Source of the DNA: Euphorbia lathyris
Lineage: Eukaryota; Streptophyta; Magnoliopsida; Malpighiales; Euphorbiaceae
Direction: 5' to 3'
Assembly (NCBI RefSeq): GCF_963576675.1
Contig: NC_088913.1
Span: 25,375,001 to 25,439,000, forward strand
Length of the DNA stretch: 64,000 nt
In this document: one piece after another, positions 9,893 through 21,119 of the stretch
Layout of the letters: the number at the start of each line of letters is the position of its first letter
Numbering within the stretch: position 1 is the first letter of the stretch
The notes under the pieces: model-generated
The model's database searches: none
What the model saw: the letters and a program-made list of their open reading frames with translations, nothing else
What the model was told of the DNA's origin: nothing
Made by a program: the position numbers and the translations under genes

Positions 9893-11334
9893 GAGATTGG
9901 TTAATCAGAGACAAAAAATCGAGAATGAATAGCAAAATTGGAAAAAGAGGAAGACGATCAGAGGTTTCGGGGATAGCTGGAGAATGTGAGAGCAGTATGT
10001 AATTCAGTCGATACATTAGGGTTGTTGCGTCACACAAATGGTTTCTGTGCGAGTGTTGTGTTTGAAAACAAGATTAGATTGAATCAAAAAAAAAATTAAA
10101 AAACATGATTAGATAAATAATTTTTGAAAAAAGGTTAGATAAATAATGATTTAATAATGTTAGGTCTCGTTTGTTTGCTCAAAAATATTTTGAGCCGAAT
10201 ATAAACTCGTCATGCGATATTTATGAAACCGGAACCAACAATCCTAGAAAAAAAAACACATGGCGTCATCATAACAAAATTAGTTAATACCATTCCGTAT
10301 TGGAGACCCTGACTCGGAAAGTTTCAAAATACTCAATTAAGGATCCACTAGCTATAGCAATCACACTCGATCTCGTGAATCACGGGCCTAGTGGGCTTGA
10401 GGGATATCAAGCTTCGATATTCGGGTGCACGTTCATCTATCAATTGGTGACACGTAACGTATCTCGCTCCTAAACTCATAACTATCTTCTACAACTCGAT
10501 CACAATATAAATAGAGTAAGTTCAACTCAATGTACACTTACTTCATTCATTTCATTAAGCTTATATCTTAGCTTTGATTTACTGTTGTGTTCATCCTCAA
10601 GTCTTAACTCAAGCTGACTTATGCATCATAACGGGTTAGTCGGTCAATGGACCCTTCTTTGACCTTGTTTATATCCAATTGCAGATTTCCAAATTGGACT
10701 TACAGAATTCAATCGCATCAAGTTGGTGCGGTGAGCATAGAACAAACACAGCAATGACTTGTTTAAGTAAATTTTTAAACCACGAGGATACCGATCGAAA
10801 ACAAGTGTAACCACAATGTTTATTTTTGTATTTTTCCCTAAAAAAAACATGCTAACCATAACTGTTATTATAACTTTTTCTCTCCTTCCTTTAATTTTAA
10901 TTTATCTTCTTAGCATATTTCTAATTATGTTTCCTTCTTTTTTTTTTTTTTTTTTTGTCCACCAACTAAGAAGGATTTCTCATCAAATAATAGTGGATTT
11001 CTTGCTGCCAGAACGAATGTGCTGCAAGGTACATATTTCGCTTGTTAAGGAAATATAGGCTCTAGCTTTGTTGGAAGCTATTAACCAACGACTCAAGGTT
11101 TCTCTCATGTCCTACTCGAGATGGATGTGAAAAGTGTGACACAAATCACTCGGAGTTTGGCGAAATTATTGAGAATTGTAGGTTGCTTCTTAATAAACAC
11201 GACTTTTACTCAGTCTGTTTTGTTAGAAGACAAGTTAACGAGTTGGTTCTAATTATGTTAATTTACCGAGTTTCTTCTTCCATGTAATGTTATTCGGTTG
11301 TCCTTTTGAGTATTAACACAATCTTTTTTAAAAA
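9893..11334. other. Intergenic centre of the inverted duplication
   Basis: No intact gene. 9893-10010 is the far 5' region of the F-box gene, resembling 12630-12860 inverted. Around 10180-10800 a stretch with TATAAATAGAG followed by CAAGTTGGTGCGGTGAGC looks like part of an LTR from a retrotransposon, but ends, PBS and partner LTR were not found, so this is weak. A T17-18 run sits near 10940. Confidence 0.35.
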
Positions 11335-12030
11335 AAACACTATAACCACTAAACTTTAATTAACGTCTTAAAATAACTATTGGTAACTTCAAAATAGAAA
11401 ATTTCAAGAATTTGTAATATTTTAAGCAATTTTACTTCTTCAATTTTTTTATTTTAAGGTCATTTAGATGTTGTTTAGTTAGAAAAAATGATTATTTAGA
11501 AAAAGCTCAACAAAAATGGTGATTTTAGAAAATAAAGATGTGGTTCTATGATAAGTGTGGTTCTAAACAAATCTAATTCTTAAACATGTGTATTTTAAGG
11601 TCGTCAATAGTGAGTTTGATGCATTAATTTAAATTTAGCAACTATAATATTAAAAAGTGTAAAATTAAATGACTTTTATGTTAAGTGACCATATCCTGAA
11701 AATGAGTAAATTTTAAGGTTAATTATAGAAAAGTACCTTGTGGTTTGGCCGATTTGTGATGTGAGACATGTGGTATATTTTTTGCAAACACAACCTCGAG
11801 GTCGTCATCCTTAGCAAAAATCAAGGAAACGGCAGTGATTCTTCTTATCACTATGTTTCCTTGATTTTGCTAACAATGACAATCCCGATGTTGTGTTTGC
11901 AAAAACAAAAATACCACAAATATCACATCGCAAATTGCAAATCGGTCAAACCACATGATACTTTTTATAATTAACCCTAAAGTTTAATACTCATAGTACA
12001 GTTTATCCATAAAATTACACCATTTAAAAA
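11335..12030. repeat. Mutator-like MITE family R2, copy 1 (interrupted)
   Basis: Aligns by eye along its length with the element at 45046-45549, for example 'ggtgattttgaaaa', 'gaggtcgtcaa', 'ttttatgtta' and 'gaaaatgag' in the same order and spacing. It is non-coding and more decayed than the 45-kb copy. A second MITE (11717-11978) is inserted near its right end, after which the alignment resumes. Confidence 0.6.
11717..11978. mobile_element. Mutator-type MITE with long TIRs, nested
   Basis: A 262-bp element, almost entirely palindromic. Its ends GGTTAATTATAGAAAAGTAC and the complement of GTACTTTTTATAATTAACCC-like sequence pair for about 40 bp, and inner stretches around 'tcaaggaaac'/'gtttccttga' pair as well. 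The 9 bp on each side (AAATTTTAA, AAAGTTTAA) match at 8 of 9, the TSD length usual for Mutator elements. It interrupts the R2 copy at 11335-12030. Confidence 0.75.
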
Positions 12031-12162
12031 AAGTTATTTAAATATCTAAGGGGAGTTTATTTTACCAAAAACATAGAGATTCGCCCCAACTAAACATCTA
12101 AAACTCTACTAGTAGCATCAAAAAAACTCCTAAAAATACCTACCCCTAGTTTGAGTTCTGAC

Positions 12163-12521
12163 GGGGTGTTTGTTAGAAGGGATATAGGAGGTGAGATAGG
12201 GATAAAAAACACGAGATAAATTATCCCGTGTTTGTTTAGAAGAGTGAGACGGACGATGGATAAGTTTCTTATCCCTCAAATCCTATACCCAAAAGGGGTA
12301 GTATAAGGAGGTGGGATAAGCTCATCCGATTTTAATAGGATGGAAAAGTCCATCTTATCCCTTAAATAGTAAAATGTACTTATTTTATCCTTATCCCTAT
12401 CCTACGTACCAAACATTGAATAATAATTCTCACTATCATATTTTTTTATTCTTATCCCAACCATTTATCATTATCCTCATCCCAACCTTTTATCTCTGTA
12501 CCTATCTCCATAGAATACCCA
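12163..12521. mobile_element. Tourist-like MITE, second copy
   Basis: Shares the left end GGGTGTTTGTTAGAAGGG, the phrases 'gatataggaggtgagatag' and 'ggaaaagtccatcttatcc', and the right-end 'tccatagaatacc' with the MITE at 9557-9889, in the same orientation. The right terminal bases have diverged, so the exact end and TSD are uncertain. It lies upstream of the F-box fragment but not at the corresponding position, so it is an independent insertion. Confidence 0.7.
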
Positions 12522-12629
12522 GTGAAGGTGTGAAAAAACAGCAAATGTCTGGTAAATACGAAGAGCCACGCATGCCAAGATTGATGGCTTGAAACCACCA
12601 ATATACAATCAAACTTGTCTTGATCAAAC

Positions 12630-13147
12630 ACCTTCTCCAGCTATCTTCTTCTTTCCCCTCGTGAGCTCTGTTTCCATCCCCAAAAACTCTCATCTTCGGC
12701 ATCTCTTTTCGATTCTGAGGTCAGTATATGCTAATTTCCTATCTATTTTCTCAGGTTTTGAATTTGTGCATCTAGCACTAGGATTTAGGAGTGAGGAGTT
12801 TCTGGGCAATTTTTTGTATTTATTCTCTAAATTCTTTTCTGATTAACCAATCTCTACCAGATGGAACTGAATTTCAGCATACATTGAGCGATTGATTTTT
12901 TTTTGAAATGAAACCTAAGGATTTAGTAGGAAGATATGGTCGGTGAGAACCTTTAGATTTATAAGTGCCCTATAGAGTGCTTCTTGCTTAAAACAATTTG
13001 GCATTTTAAAACAAAGTTAAATTTCCATCCAAAATGCGTTCAAGCAATGATGATCTTCCAATTGTAAAGAAGTGTAGATCCGAAAAGCAAAAACAGGCAT
13101 TTGCAGAAGCACTGTTTCTCAGTTTCTTCTACAATTTGCATATTTAG
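12630..13147 (+). pseudogene. Truncated inverted copy of the F-box gene 5' end
   Basis: The plus strand here matches the minus strand of the F-box locus: leader phrases (TTCTCCAGCTATC, CTGATTAACCAATCTCTA, then a near-identical stretch of about 85 bp at 12858-12944) and a short ORF at 13034-13147. That ORF begins MRSSNDDLPIVKKCRS against MHSRDELSIVRKCRS in the full gene. After about 25 codons the similarity stops before the F-box itself and the frame ends at TAG 13145. No DUF295 part follows; the neighbouring RLP starts 175 bp on. This is a dead fragment that records an inverted duplication. Confidence 0.8.
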
Positions 13148-13321
13148 TTTCTACTCTCATGTTCAATGATATTTAAACATACAAGTTTACAATTTATTGC
13201 AGATTTTTTCCTTGGTTCCATACAATTTTTATTCAACAAACATTGTTTTACAATTTACATTAACAGTATAAAACCAGAGATAAGTTCTATTAATCCTTAC
13301 TGATGACCCTAATTCCTATGT

Positions 13322-16300
13322 TTAGCTGTTAACAATTCTGTCCACCAATTTGAAGTAGGCATCAGCCCAAGGTTTTCTGATACCTAACACAAACATAGGC
13401 ACAAGAATTCCAGCTGCAAATCCCAGCCCAAGACTTAAGTAAAACCACCTATCAATCAAACCATCATCTTCATCATCTACAATAGTCTCCCTTTTGTCTG
13501 AATCATTACCGTGGCACTTGAGTTGCAGTGGATCTCCACACAGGTCGGGATTTCCGGCGAAAGAGGATTCAGTGAAAGTAGACATTTGCCCTTTATATGG
13601 TATCATACCGGAGAAATTATTGTTTGACAAATTCAAGGATGACAAAAATGATAACAAGGACATGCTTGAAGGAATTTCCCCTGAAAAGGTATTACTTGAG
13701 AGATCAAGAGACAACAATTCCTGCAAGTTTGAAATTTTTTCAGGAATCTGGCCTTTAATTTGGTTGTGTGACAAGTTCAAAGCAACCAAACCTAACAAGT
13801 TTGTGATTCCATCAGGTAACTTTCCGTTTAAGTTATTGCTCGAAACGTCTATGCTAGTGACTAAGGAAAGTGTTTTCGTGTATTTTTGAGGACCACCTTT
13901 TATGTTCACCACCAAGCTTTCTTCATAGTATACCCCTCTGTACTTTCCATAGAACAGATACTGGGTTATGTTTTGCTTGCCTGACATGGCCTTAAAATCT
14001 CCGAAAGTAATCGGCATGCTGCCTGCCAAATTGTTCAGTGCAAGATCAAGGACCTGCAGTGAGCTTAAGTTTGATAGGGTAGAAGGAATTTCACCAGAAA
14101 TTGCATTTGATCTTAAGCTGAGAATTCTAAGCTTAGAAAATCCATTTCCAATCCATGGAGGAATGCTATCTGATAATTCATTGTTACTGATATCTAAAGT
14201 TTCCAAGCTCGATAAGTTCCGAAATGTTGATGGGAGATTTCCTGTAAGCTTATTGTTGCTAAGGTGAAGAGACTGTAACTGCTTTAATTGACCCAATGAG
14301 ACTGGGATATTTCCTGACAGATTGTTGAAACCAAGGTCTAATGCTTTTAGGAAAGAACACTTTCCCATGCTTGCAGGAATCGTTCCAACGAAACTGTTGT
14401 TCGCGAGATCGATGACTTGAAGAAGTTGCATATCTCCTATAACGACTGGGATGTTTCCTGTCAACTGATTATCTGAAAGAGATAGAAAAATCAGATTTGG
14501 CATGGCTGAACTTAGATTTTGTGGAATAGGACCTGAAAACCTGTTTTTGGACAAGTCTAGTAACTCAATCTCTACAGCAGGAAGAGGAATAGGTCCTTCC
14601 AACAGGTTTGAGCTGAAATCAACATCTGCAAATGGAGCTATATTAAAAAGATTTGGAACCCGTCCCTGTAAATGATTGCAGGAAATATTTAACAAAGACA
14701 AATTGGAGCTAATTCCCCAAAACCAATCAGGAATAGTGTCCGAAATGCTAGAATTCGAGACCGATAGAAACAACAGTTTCTTTTGAGTTCTAAGCCAAGC
14801 TGGAAAGAATGGACCCAAATGACATGAACCTATATCAAGATTCTGAGCCTGAAATGGCGGTATCCAAATCGAACTAACATTGAAAACAAATGAATTTGAA
14901 GATAAGAACAAGAACCTCAGTTTACTAAGCCTAGAGAAATGAACTTCTGAAATAGACCCTGTCAGATGATTAACAGAAACATCCAAGGTGGACAATTCAG
15001 AAAGTTTTCCAAAACTATCAGGAAGTGTCCCGGTTAGTTGATTGTTTGCAAGCCCCAATCTTGATAGGTTTCTTAAGTTGCCTAAATCAGCAGGAATTGA
15101 ACCTTGAAACAGGTTATTACTTAGAAAAAGTTCTGCAAGATTGTCAAGCTGGCCTAACCAATTCGGTAAATCGCCTTCTAAGCGATTGCTACTAAGTTTC
15201 AATTGCATTAAACTAGGCAGGAAACCATTTGGCTGACAGTTATTTCCTTCAAGAGATTCAGGCAAACTTCCTGTCAAATTATTGCCTGAAAGATCAAACC
15301 TTTGCAGGTTGCAAAGCTTTCCGATTGAGGGAGGAATCCAGCCCTCAACACTATTGACAAACAAATCAAAGACAACGAGAGATGACATGTTTCCAATAGA
15401 AGCAGGAAGTCTACCGTGCAATTTATTCGTAGACAAACTCAGAACCTCGATTTTCTTCCAACTTCCTCGAAACAACTGAGAACAACTAGCAGAAAGATTA
15501 TTGTTCATAGCAAGATTCAAGTACTGAAGATTTGGAAGCTCACTAAAACCAAGTGGTATCCTACCATACAAACCACTGATACTAAGATCAACATGTGCCA
15601 AGCTGCTAATATTTACAAGCCAGTCAGGAAACAGTGAATTGAAGTTGTTTAAACTGAGGTCTAGAACTTCAAGAGAAGTAAAATTAACATGGCTAAGAGA
15701 TGAAATCGGACCCGATAGGCCACAAGCTGAAAGATGCAAACTTGTCAAGCTTGGGAGCATGTTTAATGCCTCAAACAAGTTGGTACTTACCAGGGAAAGG
15801 TCAGTTCCATCCATAGCTAGATGTTTAAGGGAGACAAGGCGAGTAATCCAATCGAAACTATTAGCAGAAAGACTCGAAAATTCTGAAGAAACATCAAGGA
15901 AATTCAAGGTAGAAAGATTTCCTAATGCTAGAGGAACTACACCGGTGAACCCGGCTTTTGATAGATTCAAATACTGCAAACTTTGTAAGGATCCTAAGAA
16001 ATCAGGAATTGGGATTTGATTGAATGTGTTAAGACTCAAATCCAAGTATTGTAAAGACTTGAGTTTTAGTAATGAAGGTCTAATCTCTCCACTCAAGGAA
16101 CTTACTGATGGGTTTTTGAGATCAATGGAAATCACAGCTCTAGTTCTGTTATTGCACCTTATTCCCTGCCATTGGCAGCAGTTTTTTCCTCGCCATGATT
16201 GAAGCCGGTTCCCGGAATCTTGGAGGCCATTTTTGAAGTCAATAAGAGCTTCAAGATCAGATTTAGAACAAGTAATGCTTAGTTGATCTCCATCACAAAC

Positions 16301-16354
16301 AAAACATCCTGTTAGGATACAAAGAAAGGCAACAACAACTGAAACGCTCCCCAT
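13322..16354 (-). CDS. LRR receptor-like protein (EIX/Cf-type RLP), copy 2
   Basis: Single-exon gene of 1010 aa. It has a signal peptide (MGSVSVVVAFLCILTGCFVC), an N-cap (CSKSDLEALIDFKNGL ... WRGKNCCQWQGIRC), about 30 LRRs with the extracellular LxGxIP consensus, and an island with an intact Yx8KG motif (YYEESLVVNIKGG). Then come the final LRRs, C-cap, an acidic juxtamembrane stretch (DDEDDG), one membrane segment with GxxxG (LGLGFAAG) and a short tail ending DRIVNS. It lacks a kinase, so signalling would need partner kinases. Sequence and layout show it is the duplicate of the RLP at 4279-7422. Compared with that copy it keeps the island Lys and the acidic juxtamembrane region and has a shorter cytoplasmic tail. 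Intact start and stop; likely functional. Confidence 0.93.
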   Translation of the reverse strand: MGSVSVVVAFLCILTGCFVCDGDQLSITCSKSDLEALIDFKNGLQDSGNRLQSWRGKNCCQWQGIRCNNRTRAVISIDLKNPSVSSLSGEIRPSLLKLKSLQYLDLSLNTFNQIPIPDFLGSLQSLQYLNLSKAGFTGVVPLALGNLSTLNFLDVSSEFSSLSANSFDWITRLVSLKHLAMDGTDLSLVSTNLFEALNMLPSLTSLHLSACGLSGPISSLSHVNFTSLEVLDLSLNNFNSLFPDWLVNISSLAHVDLSISGLYGRIPLGFSELPNLQYLNLAMNNNLSASCSQLFRGSWKKIEVLSLSTNKLHGRLPASIGNMSSLVVFDLFVNSVEGWIPPSIGKLCNLQRFDLSGNNLTGSLPESLEGNNCQPNGFLPSLMQLKLSSNRLEGDLPNWLGQLDNLAELFLSNNLFQGSIPADLGNLRNLSRLGLANNQLTGTLPDSFGKLSELSTLDVSVNHLTGSISEVHFSRLSKLRFLFLSSNSFVFNVSSIWIPPFQAQNLDIGSCHLGPFFPAWLRTQKKLLFLSVSNSSISDTIPDWFWGISSNLSLLNISCNHLQGRVPNLFNIAPFADVDFSSNLLEGPIPLPAVEIELLDLSKNRFSGPIPQNLSSAMPNLIFLSLSDNQLTGNIPVVIGDMQLLQVIDLANNSFVGTIPASMGKCSFLKALDLGFNNLSGNIPVSLGQLKQLQSLHLSNNKLTGNLPSTFRNLSSLETLDISNNELSDSIPPWIGNGFSKLRILSLRSNAISGEIPSTLSNLSSLQVLDLALNNLAGSMPITFGDFKAMSGKQNITQYLFYGKYRGVYYEESLVVNIKGGPQKYTKTLSLVTSIDVSSNNLNGKLPDGITNLLGLVALNLSHNQIKGQIPEKISNLQELLSLDLSSNTFSGEIPSSMSLLSFLSSLNLSNNNFSGMIPYKGQMSTFTESSFAGNPDLCGDPLQLKCHGNDSDKRETIVDDEDDGLIDRWFYLSLGLGFAAGILVPMFVLGIRKPWADAYFKLVDRIVNS

Positions 16355-17035
16355 TACTACATCAACCCACCCTCATGTCCGGAATATCAAGAATCCGTTC
16401 AATGATATAGTCTTTATTTCTTGATTTGCAAGAATACTTTTTTTATTGGGTCCAAGATTGAAGTTGCAGTAAGCGCAGGAAAAAGACAATTAAGAAAAGA
16501 AAATAGCGGAAATTATGTTGAAATGTGAAAAGAATTCCATTTGTTTAATTGAGGTGATAAGGTTGTAGAAGTAAAATAAAGGGAAAACTTGAAGTCAAGG
16601 ACCTTATTCAGACATGGAAACATGTTCAGAGCTGACATTTCGGAGTATTAAGAAAAGAGGGTTTCACATGGCACCTAATAGATTAATGATATCTTTTTTT
16701 TATATATATATAAAAATGCCATATTTCATTCTATAGGATCACAAAGTACGAATACAGCACGATAAAACTTTTCACCCATACCGGCTATAGCCAATATAAG
16801 AACCACAAATGGAAGAAAATAGACTACAAAGAGCAAGAAAAAGACTACAAATTGAATAGCTGCTTTTAGGTCCGTAAAAATAAGTTATTTAAGAGCTTGA
16901 AGCACTATTGTCTATTGACCTATAAAAAATGTTGGTATTTTCTATTGACGGTATTATTTCATAATATTTATCCATTAACTTATTTAAATGTTGATCTTTA
17001 CAACTCACCTATTATCCATTAACTTATTTAATCAT
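16355..17035. other. Intergenic, upstream of RLP copy 2
   Basis: Promoter region of the minus-strand RLP. AT-rich, with a short (TA)n near 16700. No gene or clear element seen. Confidence 0.4.
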
Positions 17036-17208
17036 GAACTTTGTAAGTGTCTCACCAACTTCTTAAAATTGCTTATTTCGTATCACCAGCTCCCTAAACT
17101 TGTCCATAAAAGTTGGTGAGACACTAATCTACTTTTATGGACAAGTTTAAGGAGCTAGTGATACGAAATAAGCAAGTTTAAGGAGCCGGTAAGACACTTG
17201 CAAAGTTC
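17036..17208. repeat. Hairpin-forming inverted repeat
   Basis: Left arm 17036-17113 and right arm 17131-17208 are inverted complements of 78 bp with about ten mismatches, separated by a 17-bp loop. A transcript from either strand would fold into a long hairpin. Downstream near 17265 is TTAGGCC, the end motif also seen in the element at 39041-39598, so this may be a fold-back member of that family. No TSD found. Confidence 0.75.
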
Positions 17209-17620
17209 AGAGAGCCAATCTACTATTTTGGACAAGTTCGGGAAGCTAGTAATGTATTAGGCCTTTAATCATTTGATCTTTAATCATTTGATATGTTAAC
17301 TATGGGAAGTTAACAATTATATTAAAACTTTAACATATCTAATAAAAATTTGAAACATAAAAGTTTAACGGAAGGATTAACTTTTACATATAGTTTTGCT
17401 TCCAACAGAAACAACAAACCGTAACGGCCAACAGCAACAACAAACGGTAGGTAAAACAAACGGACCTGGCATTCTTCATTTCTTATCTCTTATTGTCAAA
17501 GTTTTTTTTACAAGTTTTCACTCATGCTCCCTTACAACAACCCTCTAGATCTGTCCTTGTCTCCATCCCCGTCCCCGCCTTTATCTATATACATAAGTAG
17601 GAAACTAAGATTGTTCGTAT

Positions 17621-19961
17621 TTAATAACTAGGACGATGATAGTAAGGTAATATTGTATACAGAGTTTGAGCAGTAGTGAGGGTAACAAAGAAGATTCCAG
17701 CAATAAGTGAAAGAATAGCCAAAGGACTTCTACAATACTCCCCAACCACTTTCACACGAAACTCCTTCCCAGCTTTCTTCCGATACGCATTCACCTTTGT
17801 ACTCGCATAATGAAGACTTTTACTCACATTTATTTGAACTAAATCAAGGTTGTTATTATCCGGATCCATAGCCAAATACTTCCCAAGTGAATTAAACAGT
17901 TCCGCCACAGCTTTTTGGGTTCCCAAATCATTCTGAAGTATCCCTTTTGATTCTAAAAAAGCTACATCTCTCTCGCTCCGAATCAAACTGGCCATGAAGA
18001 AGATATACGACGTCATTTCATTCCCCGCACTAGCATGAAGACGCTCAAATGCCATCAGATTTAGAAAGATTGATTCTGTTTTATCATCCACTACTAATTC
18101 TGGAAGTCTGAGAGTTCTTCCATGGAATGATACATCTGTAAGACTTGCTGTTTTGCTTCTTTTGAAGCTTATTCCACCTTCACTCAACTCTCTTGCACAC
18201 CATGAAATGTAATCACTGCCACCACCACCACCGCCTCCGCCGCCACTTATATGTATTCTAATCCGTGAATGATGATGTTTTTTGCCATGTTTCTGAACCA
18301 AAGCTTTTCTGTAAACATCTAATACGTGCAAGCACTTGCCTACGTTTGGCACAGCTCGGCTACATGGAAAGCAGAATTTGAGGATCATACGGTTCACAAA
18401 ATCTTCTTCGTCCTGTATAATTAGTATGTGAAATTTAAATTTGATTAGAAGTGTGTAACTCATTGCATTTAAGTTTCAGATTATTTGAAACAACTTATTT
18501 GACAGTTAGTTATTTGACTTCTGCATGCGACATTTCAAACAAATTTATTAATAAACGGTAGCAGTTTCATGTATTTTGGCAAATTATTTGTAACTATATA
18601 TTAGGGTCTGTTTGTTTGTCCGGCTTCTGTTTGCTTTTGCTACTGCTGTTTGTTGTTTGCTTACTGATATATGGCAAATATTAGTTGATTTTTCTCTAAA
18701 AAGCATTTGTTTCGAATTTTTATCAAACGCTTTTTGTCTCATGTTTCGACGTAAAAAGCAAAAGACAGTTCCGAAAATTAAAAACAAACGGGCACTTAGT
18801 AACACAATAAATATTTTAGCCACTTCGACAAATTTTTATAAATAAATCATATGTCGTAGACTTAATTTTAGATATTTTAAGAGGTTGTTTGTAATTGTTT
18901 AGTAATAGCGTAAACATTTTAGACAATTAACATTTGAAAGACTTGTGGCAGTCAAATAATGGACAAACCAACTTGTTCAAAGTTCTGTTAAGCTTAATTA
19001 AATTGACATTTCTTAGAAACATTAACGTAAATTTATACCATTTCGAATACTAAAAGTAAATTTGCACTTTTTGAAAAACGATAAGGAAGAATTTGGATTT
19101 TATCCCTATAAATAATTATTTACAAAAAATTCGACCTTTTATATATATATTTGACCTGTTATTTAACTTTTAACATTCCAAATATCAATTTTGTCTAAGT
19201 TTATATATATATGTAATTAACATAGTTACATATAACCTGTCAAAATACACTAAACTGCTTTAGTTTTTCGGTAAATTTATTTGGAAAGTCCGATATGACA
19301 GTCAAATAACGATCAAACTGACCCGAATAAAATCAAGTTAATTTATGAAAATAATAATAAAAATAGGTACCTTTTGCTGGCCATTAGTTTGAACTGAGAT
19401 AAGCTTGTGAAGAAGGAGCAATGGAAGTTGATTTTCAAGCAATAACATGTCAAGCATAATACGAGGCATCATATAAATCTTACCACGATCACTAAAAATA
19501 GGATCATTAGTTGCATAATCATCCAAATTATAAGCAGACCACCGAAAAATCTCAAGCATGAAACAACCATCAAGTATCATCATCTGTATAAATCTATCTG
19601 AATCTTGATGCCAGCATAGATCAAGAGGATCATATGAGTCTTTTAAATGCTGCAAAACTTGTTCTAAACACTCAATGAATAACTCAGGAGGTTTATTTGC
19701 TCTTCTGAGAAAATGAAGAAGAGCTCTTTGTTTGTGTTCTTCCATTGGCTTCAACTGATCTTCTCCGTTGTAGTAAGGCCCGAAAGAGACTGCTCGAGGT
19801 CTGTAAGCGTTTGTATTCTGATCTGTGAATGTGTCTGGTATTTTGTAGATTGAATGTTTCTTCCAATGCTCTGATTCGTCGTGTGAAACGACGCTGTATG
19901 GTTCTGTCATGTTTCTGAGCTTCTCTTTGATCTCAATTACCCACTCATTTGTACTCAACAT
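17621..19961 (-). CDS. DUF247 (UPF0481) plant protein, two exons
   Basis: Exon 1 is 19961-19371 (197 codons), exon 2 is 18412-17621. The donor CAAAAG|GTACCT and acceptor TTATACAG|GACGAA are both in phase 0, giving 460 aa, within the usual DUF247 range. The N-terminal part shows family phrases (IYKIPDTFTDQNTNAYRPRA, VSFGPYYNG, MMILDGCFMLEIF, DMLLLENQLPLLLL). The C-terminal part has the FLNLMAFERLH block and ends in a membrane helix (AILSLIAGIFFVTLTTAQ). The molecular role of the family is mostly unknown; some grass members act in self-incompatibility. A run of nine glycines (codons near 18220-18240) is unusual. The 957-bp intron carries a hAT-type MITE (18603-18796). Confidence 0.9.
18603..18796. 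mobile_element. hAT-type MITE in the DUF247 intron
   Basis: Ends AGGGTCTGTTTGTTTG and AAACAAACGGGCACT are inverted complements; 194 bp, non-coding. Similar ends occur at 38335-38647 and 58193-58412. The TSD is not clean. Confidence 0.6.
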
Positions 19962-21119
19962 TGTTCTTTCTTTCTTTCACCTGGTTTTTCTTTCTTTCTC
20001 TCTATATATATTTCTAAAAATATTGGCTTGAATTAGAAGATCCGATTAAAATAATTCTTTGCTTAAATAAGTAGTGATAGTACTGTTTCTACTTTTGAGT
20101 TCTTTTGAAGGAGACAGCAGTGAACTACAAGTCGGGGGCATTCCTTTCTTGCAGGTTCATGAAATAATATAGAATACTCCCTTAGTTATAAGTTTTTTCT
20201 AGGTGAGAATAATTAGAAAAATGAAGCAAATAAAGAAGATATATATATATATAACAGGGAAATGTAATAAATTTTATTGTGGTTCGGGACGTTGGTCATG
20301 AATCATTGAAAGTGTATGAAATTGGTTGATAGATATATATATATATAATGTGAAAATGATTGAAAGTGTATGAAATTGACCGAGCATTTATAAAAGTGTA
20401 TGCAAAGTTACTCAAATTGAATGAAAGTAGGTTAAAAGTGGATGAAAGTGATTGAAACAAATGAAAAATAGATAATGTAGGAGCTATTTAATATAATTAA
20501 ATGAGAAACAAAAATGAAGAGGAAAGATATTCAATGATGAAGAAAATAATAAAAAAAAAACAAGGAAAAAATGATAATTTGAATATGAAAGATAAAAAAT
20601 TGTACTTTTCTTTGAGAAAAATGTTTGTAATTTCATTAAATGAAAAAAGATAAGGAATAAAACCTCACATGATTACAAACTAAAGCAAATGCAATACCTA
20701 CAAAGAGATGAAAATGACTATAAAGAGCAACAAGAACCCATAAAAGGCATAAAAACACAAAACAACAATATATTTCTCGTAAATCCAAGTTTGTAGAAAG
20801 ACATCCGCAATCCAAACTTCATCCTTCAAACTATTTCGAACATTCAGATCTGAGTCTTTTTTTTTTTGTATAGGAAATGGTACTTAAGAAAGGACGTGTA
20901 ATATTAAAAAAAAACACATTAAAATGAAACTAAAAGAATACATAGAGAGATTTCCTCATGATTAGGAAAATATAAGAAAAGAATATTACAAATGGTACGA
21001 GACTTTGGTAAAAAAAAAATTGTCCCCTTTAATCTATCCTCTTCCCTGTACCTATTGGTATTTTGACATTTGGCTATGGAGTTCTAATCAGCTTTTAAGA
21101 CACTTAAGAATGTTAATTA
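19962..21119. other. AT-rich intergenic region
   Basis: Promoter side of the DUF247 gene, followed by low-complexity DNA with (TA)n runs (20240, 20335) and loosely repeated phrases of the type 'gattgaaagtgtatgaaatt' between 20290 and 20460. No gene recognised. Confidence 0.4.

Noticed and set aside
9695..9904. Short plus-strand frame rich in Tyr and Pro
   Set aside because: Lies wholly in the Tourist MITE and its flank.
13494..13889. 131-codon and other plus-strand frames antisense to RLP copy 2
   Set aside because: Same reason: complementary reading of LRR codons with Leu/Ser/Lys-rich nonsense peptides.
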